From positions 1 through 14,611 of the forward strand of contig JBFWRK010000041.1 of NCBI GenBank assembly GCA_050248955.1: a DNA stretch of 14,611 nt, in the 5' to 3' direction. Each line of letters opens with the position of its first letter. Within the stretch, counting starts at the first letter, position 1. Below are positions 12,323 through 14,611 of this stretch, in pieces. Below the pieces are notes generated by a model. It was not told where the DNA came from, did no database searches, and worked only from the letters and a program-made list of their open reading frames with translations. This DNA comes from JBFWRK01 sp050248955. GTDB lineage: Bacteria; Actinomycetota; Acidimicrobiia; Acidimicrobiales; Ilumatobacteraceae. The translations under genes and the position numbers were made by a program.

Positions 12323-14410
12323 ATGGCTAACCGTGCGTATCCCCTCGACCGTACCCGCAACATCGGGATCATGGCGCACATCGACGCGGGCAAGACCACG
12401 ACGACCGAGCGGATCCTGTACTACACCGGCAAGACGTACAAGATCGGTGAGGTGCACGAGGGCGCGGCGGTCATGGACCACATGATCCAGGAGCAGGAGC
12501 GGGGCATCACGATCACGTCCGCCGCCACCACCTGCATCTGGAACGACCACCGGATCAACATCATCGACACGCCGGGTCACGTCGACTTCACGATCGAGGT
12601 CGAGCGGTCGCTGCGCGTGCTCGACGGCGCGGTCGCGGTGTTCGACTCGGTCGCCGGCGTGGAGCCGCAGACGGAGACCGTCTGGCGGCAGGCGAACAAG
12701 TACAACGTCCCGCGCATGTGCTTCATCAACAAGATGGACCGCATCGGTGCCGACTTCTTCCGCACCGTGCAGATGATCGAGTCGCGCCTCGAGTCGGTGC
12801 CGGCGGTCATCCAGCTCCCGATCGGCAGCGAGGCGAACTACAAGGGCCTGATCGACCTCGTGACGATGAAGGCGCTCGTGTGGGACGAGAACAAGGACAA
12901 GGGCGAGCACTACGACGTCATCGACATCCCGGCGGAGTACGAGGCGCAGGCGAACGAGTGGCGGGCGAAGTTGCTCGACATCATCGCCACCGAGGACGAC
13001 GTGCTCATGGAGAAGTACCTCTCCGACGAGGAGCTCTCCGAAGAAGAGATCAAGCGCGCGATCCGCCTCGGCACGCTCGCGTTCAGCTTCGTGCCGGTGC
13101 TGTGCGGTTCGGCGTTCAAGAACAAGGGTGTCCAGCCGATGCTCGACGCCGTCGTCGACTTCATGCCGAGCCCGATCAACATCCCGCCGGCGGAAGGTAC
13201 GAACATCCGCGGCGACGAGGTGCTCGTCCGCAAGGCCGACGAGTCGGAGCCGTTCGCCGCGCTCGCGTTCAAGATCGTGGCGGACCCGTTCGGCAAGCTG
13301 ACCTACTTCCGGGTCTACTCGGGTCGGATCAACAAGGGCGACGAGGTCTACAACTCGACGAAGGAGCGCAAGGAGCGTCTCGGACGCATCCTGCTGATGC
13401 ACGCGAACCAGCGCGAGGACCTCGACACCGCGATGGCCGGTGACATCGTCGCCGGGCTCGGCTTCAAGGACACCACCACCGGTGACACGCTCTGCGATCG
13501 CGCACACCCGATCGTGCTCGAGCGGATGGAGTTCCCCGAGCCGGTGATCCACGTGGCGATCGAGCCGAAGACGAAGAGCGACCAGGAGAAGCTCGGCCGC
13601 GCATTGAAGTCGCTGTCCGACGAGGATCCCACCTTCCGTGTGCGCACCGACGAGGAGACCGGCCAGACGGTCATCTCGGGCATGGGCGAGCTCCACCTCG
13701 AGGTGCTCGTCGACCGCATGATGCGTGAGTTCAGCGTCGACGCCACGGTCGGCAAGCCGCAGGTCGCCTATCGCGAGACGATCACCAAGACGGTCGAGTC
13801 GGTCGAGTACCGCCACATCAAGCAGACCGGTGGTACCGGCCAGTTCGCCGTCGTGAAGATCACCCTCGAGCCCACCGGCCCCGGCGGCGGCTACGAGTTC
13901 AAGGACAAGATCAGCGGTGGCCGCGTGCCCCGCGAGTACATCCCCGCCGTCGATCAGGGCATCCAGGCGGCGCTGGAGTCCGGCGTGCTCGCCGGCTACC
14001 CGACCGTGGACGTGCGCGCCAGCCTCGTCGACGGTCAGTACCACGACGTCGACTCGTCCGAGATGGCGTTCAAGATCGCCGGTCAGCAGGCGTTCAAGAA
14101 GGCCGCCGAGATGGCCAAGCCGGTCCTCCTCGAGCCGATCATGGCCGTCGAGGTGGTCACCCCCGAGGACTACATGGGCGACGTGATCGGCGACCTCTCC
14201 AGCCGTCGAGGCCGCATCGAGGGCATGGAGGCCCGTGGCCACACGCAGGTCGTGAAGTCGCAGGTTCCCTTGTCGGAGATGTTCGGCTACAGTACCGACC
14301 TCCGGTCGCGGACCCAGGGACGCGCCACGTACACGATGCAGTTCCACTCCTATCAGGAAGTGCCGACTGGCATCGCCCAGGACATCATCAAGCGAGTGCG
14401 TGGCGAGTGA
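12323..14410 (+). CDS. fusA: Translation elongation factor G
   Basis: EF-G is the GTPase that drives ribosomal translocation and, with the recycling factor, subunit splitting. The 695-residue product shows all G-domain motifs: P-loop AHIDAGKTT (18-26), RGITIT switch I, DTPGH (82-86), NKMD (136-139) and SAF (263-265). Domains II-V follow, with ISGMGELHLEVLVDRMMREF in the domain III region, KISGGRVPREYIPAVDQGIQ in domain IV, and a C-terminal domain V with RRGRIEGMEARG. The ATG has GGAAGTGA (12309-12316) 6 nt upstream. Codon use is typical of the cluster: the first 41 codons end in C 22 times, G 15, T 4 and A 0. It is followed by tuf after a 76-bp spacer, the usual str order. Confidence 0.99.
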   Translation: MANRAYPLDRTRNIGIMAHIDAGKTTTTERILYYTGKTYKIGEVHEGAAVMDHMIQEQERGITITSAATTCIWNDHRINIIDTPGHVDFTIEVERSLRVLDGAVAVFDSVAGVEPQTETVWRQANKYNVPRMCFINKMDRIGADFFRTVQMIESRLESVPAVIQLPIGSEANYKGLIDLVTMKALVWDENKDKGEHYDVIDIPAEYEAQANEWRAKLLDIIATEDDVLMEKYLSDEELSEEEIKRAIRLGTLAFSFVPVLCGSAFKNKGVQPMLDAVVDFMPSPINIPPAEGTNIRGDEVLVRKADESEPFAALAFKIVADPFGKLTYFRVYSGRINKGDEVYNSTKERKERLGRILLMHANQREDLDTAMAGDIVAGLGFKDTTTGDTLCDRAHPIVLERMEFPEPVIHVAIEPKTKSDQEKLGRALKSLSDEDPTFRVRTDEETGQTVISGMGELHLEVLVDRMMREFSVDATVGKPQVAYRETITKTVESVEYRHIKQTGGTGQFAVVKITLEPTGPGGGYEFKDKISGGRVPREYIPAVDQGIQAALESGVLAGYPTVDVRASLVDGQYHDVDSSEMAFKIAGQQAFKKAAEMAKPVLLEPIMAVEVVTPEDYMGDVIGDLSSRRGRIEGMEARGHTQVVKSQVPLSEMFGYSTDLRSRTQGRATYTMQFHSYQEVPTGIAQDIIKRVRGE

Positions 14411-14486
14411 TCGCCCCCACCGACTGATCACCACCGTTCTTTGACAACCTCACTCACCAACAACTTCAAGGATAGGTAGCAGTGCC
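14411..14486 (+). promoter_or_regulatory. G-poor fusA-tuf spacer and tuf leader
   Basis: The spacer is strikingly poor in G: 5 in its first 59 bases, and none from 14444 to 14469, where it is rich in A and C and therefore unlikely to fold. A perfect TTGACA at 14441-14446 has no acceptable -10 at 16-19 bp. Shine-Dalgarno options for tuf are modest: AAGGA (14468-14472) is 14 nt from the ATG and AGGT (14474-14477) is 9 nt away. No hairpin separates fusA from tuf, so readthrough from fusA is plausible. Confidence 0.45.
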
Positions 14487-14611
14487 ATGAGCAAGGCGAA
14501 GTTTGAGCGTACGAAGCCGCATGTGAATATTGGTACGATGGGTCATATTGATCATGGTAAGACGACGTTGACGGCGGCGATTTCGAAGACGTTGGCTGAG
14601 AAGGGGTTGGC
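14487..14611 (+). CDS. tuf: Translation elongation factor Tu, 3' truncated, with atypical codon use
   Basis: EF-Tu delivers aminoacyl-tRNA to the ribosomal A site. Only the first 41 codons lie in the window. The opening MSKAKFERTKPHVNIG and the P-loop GHIDHGKTT (19-27) identify it firmly, and its place after fusA agrees. Base use is unlike any neighbour: third positions are 26 G, 14 T, 1 C and 0 A, the only C being in Ser codon 2. Asp, His, Asn, Ile, Phe and Gly all use T-ending codons, and all three Leu codons are TTG. The neighbouring genes use C-ending codons for the same residues. Because A-ending codons are absent too, it does not look like a simple AT-rich transfer. The shift begins at the start codon. 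Confidence 0.96.
   Translation, partial: MSKAKFERTKPHVNIGTMGHIDHGKTTLTAAISKTLAEKGL

Noticed and set aside
14441..14446. Perfect TTGACA as a tuf promoter -35
   Set aside because: No TANNNT hexamer lies at 16-19 bp; the nearest ATAGGT-like element is about 25 bp away.

Overview
The window carries a canonical bacterial ribosomal-protein / RNA polymerase / elongation-factor cluster, all on the + strand: nusG (5' end missing) - rplK - rplA - rplJ - rplL - rpoB - rpoC - rpsL - rpsG - fusA - tuf (3' end missing). Very high GC with strong C/G preference at third codon positions, an actinobacterial style of RpoB and RpoC (including a charged helical insert after the first zinc site of beta'), and mycobacterium-like S12 and S7 all point to a high-GC actinobacterium. 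An Acidimicrobiia/Ilumatobacter-like lineage is my guess from general appearance only. No mobile element, CRISPR array, tRNA or rRNA was seen. No + strand gene outside the cluster could be supported, and the long - strand frames are GC-driven shadows.

Layout. 1-1786: nusG, rplK and rplA, a transcription factor and two large-subunit proteins, with a 15-bp tandem repeat in the rplK-rplA spacer. 1787-3055: a long bulged hairpin, an L10-type mRNA leader, rplJ and rplL (the L10-L12 stalk), closed by a strong GC hairpin. 3056-3632: a gene-free stretch holding a structured segment, a roughly 10-bp-phased purine-rich repeat and two good tandem promoters. 3633-11127: rpoB and rpoC. 11128-12169: a spacer with a candidate promoter and a perfect 11-bp stem-loop, then rpsL and rpsG, closed by a 12-bp hairpin. 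12170-14611: fusA, then the first 41 codons of tuf.

The genes supply core transcription (beta, beta', NusG) and translation (L11, L1, L10, L12, S12, S7, EF-G, EF-Tu). The L11/L10/L12 stalk is the docking site for EF-G and EF-Tu. The cluster looks split into several transcription units by hairpins lacking U-tracts, which suits a high-GC actinobacterium.

The gene content is ordinary, but a few details are not. (1) The tuf start abandons the C/G-ending codon use of all its neighbours and uses almost only G- and T-ending codons (26 G, 14 T, 1 C, 0 A in 41 codons), with Leu as TTG. (2) RpsL carries Arg at codon 88, the position where Lys-to-Arg gives streptomycin resistance in Mycobacterium. (3) The rplK-rplA spacer has four tandem 15-bp units and stays open in the shared reading frame from the rplK stop to the rplA start.
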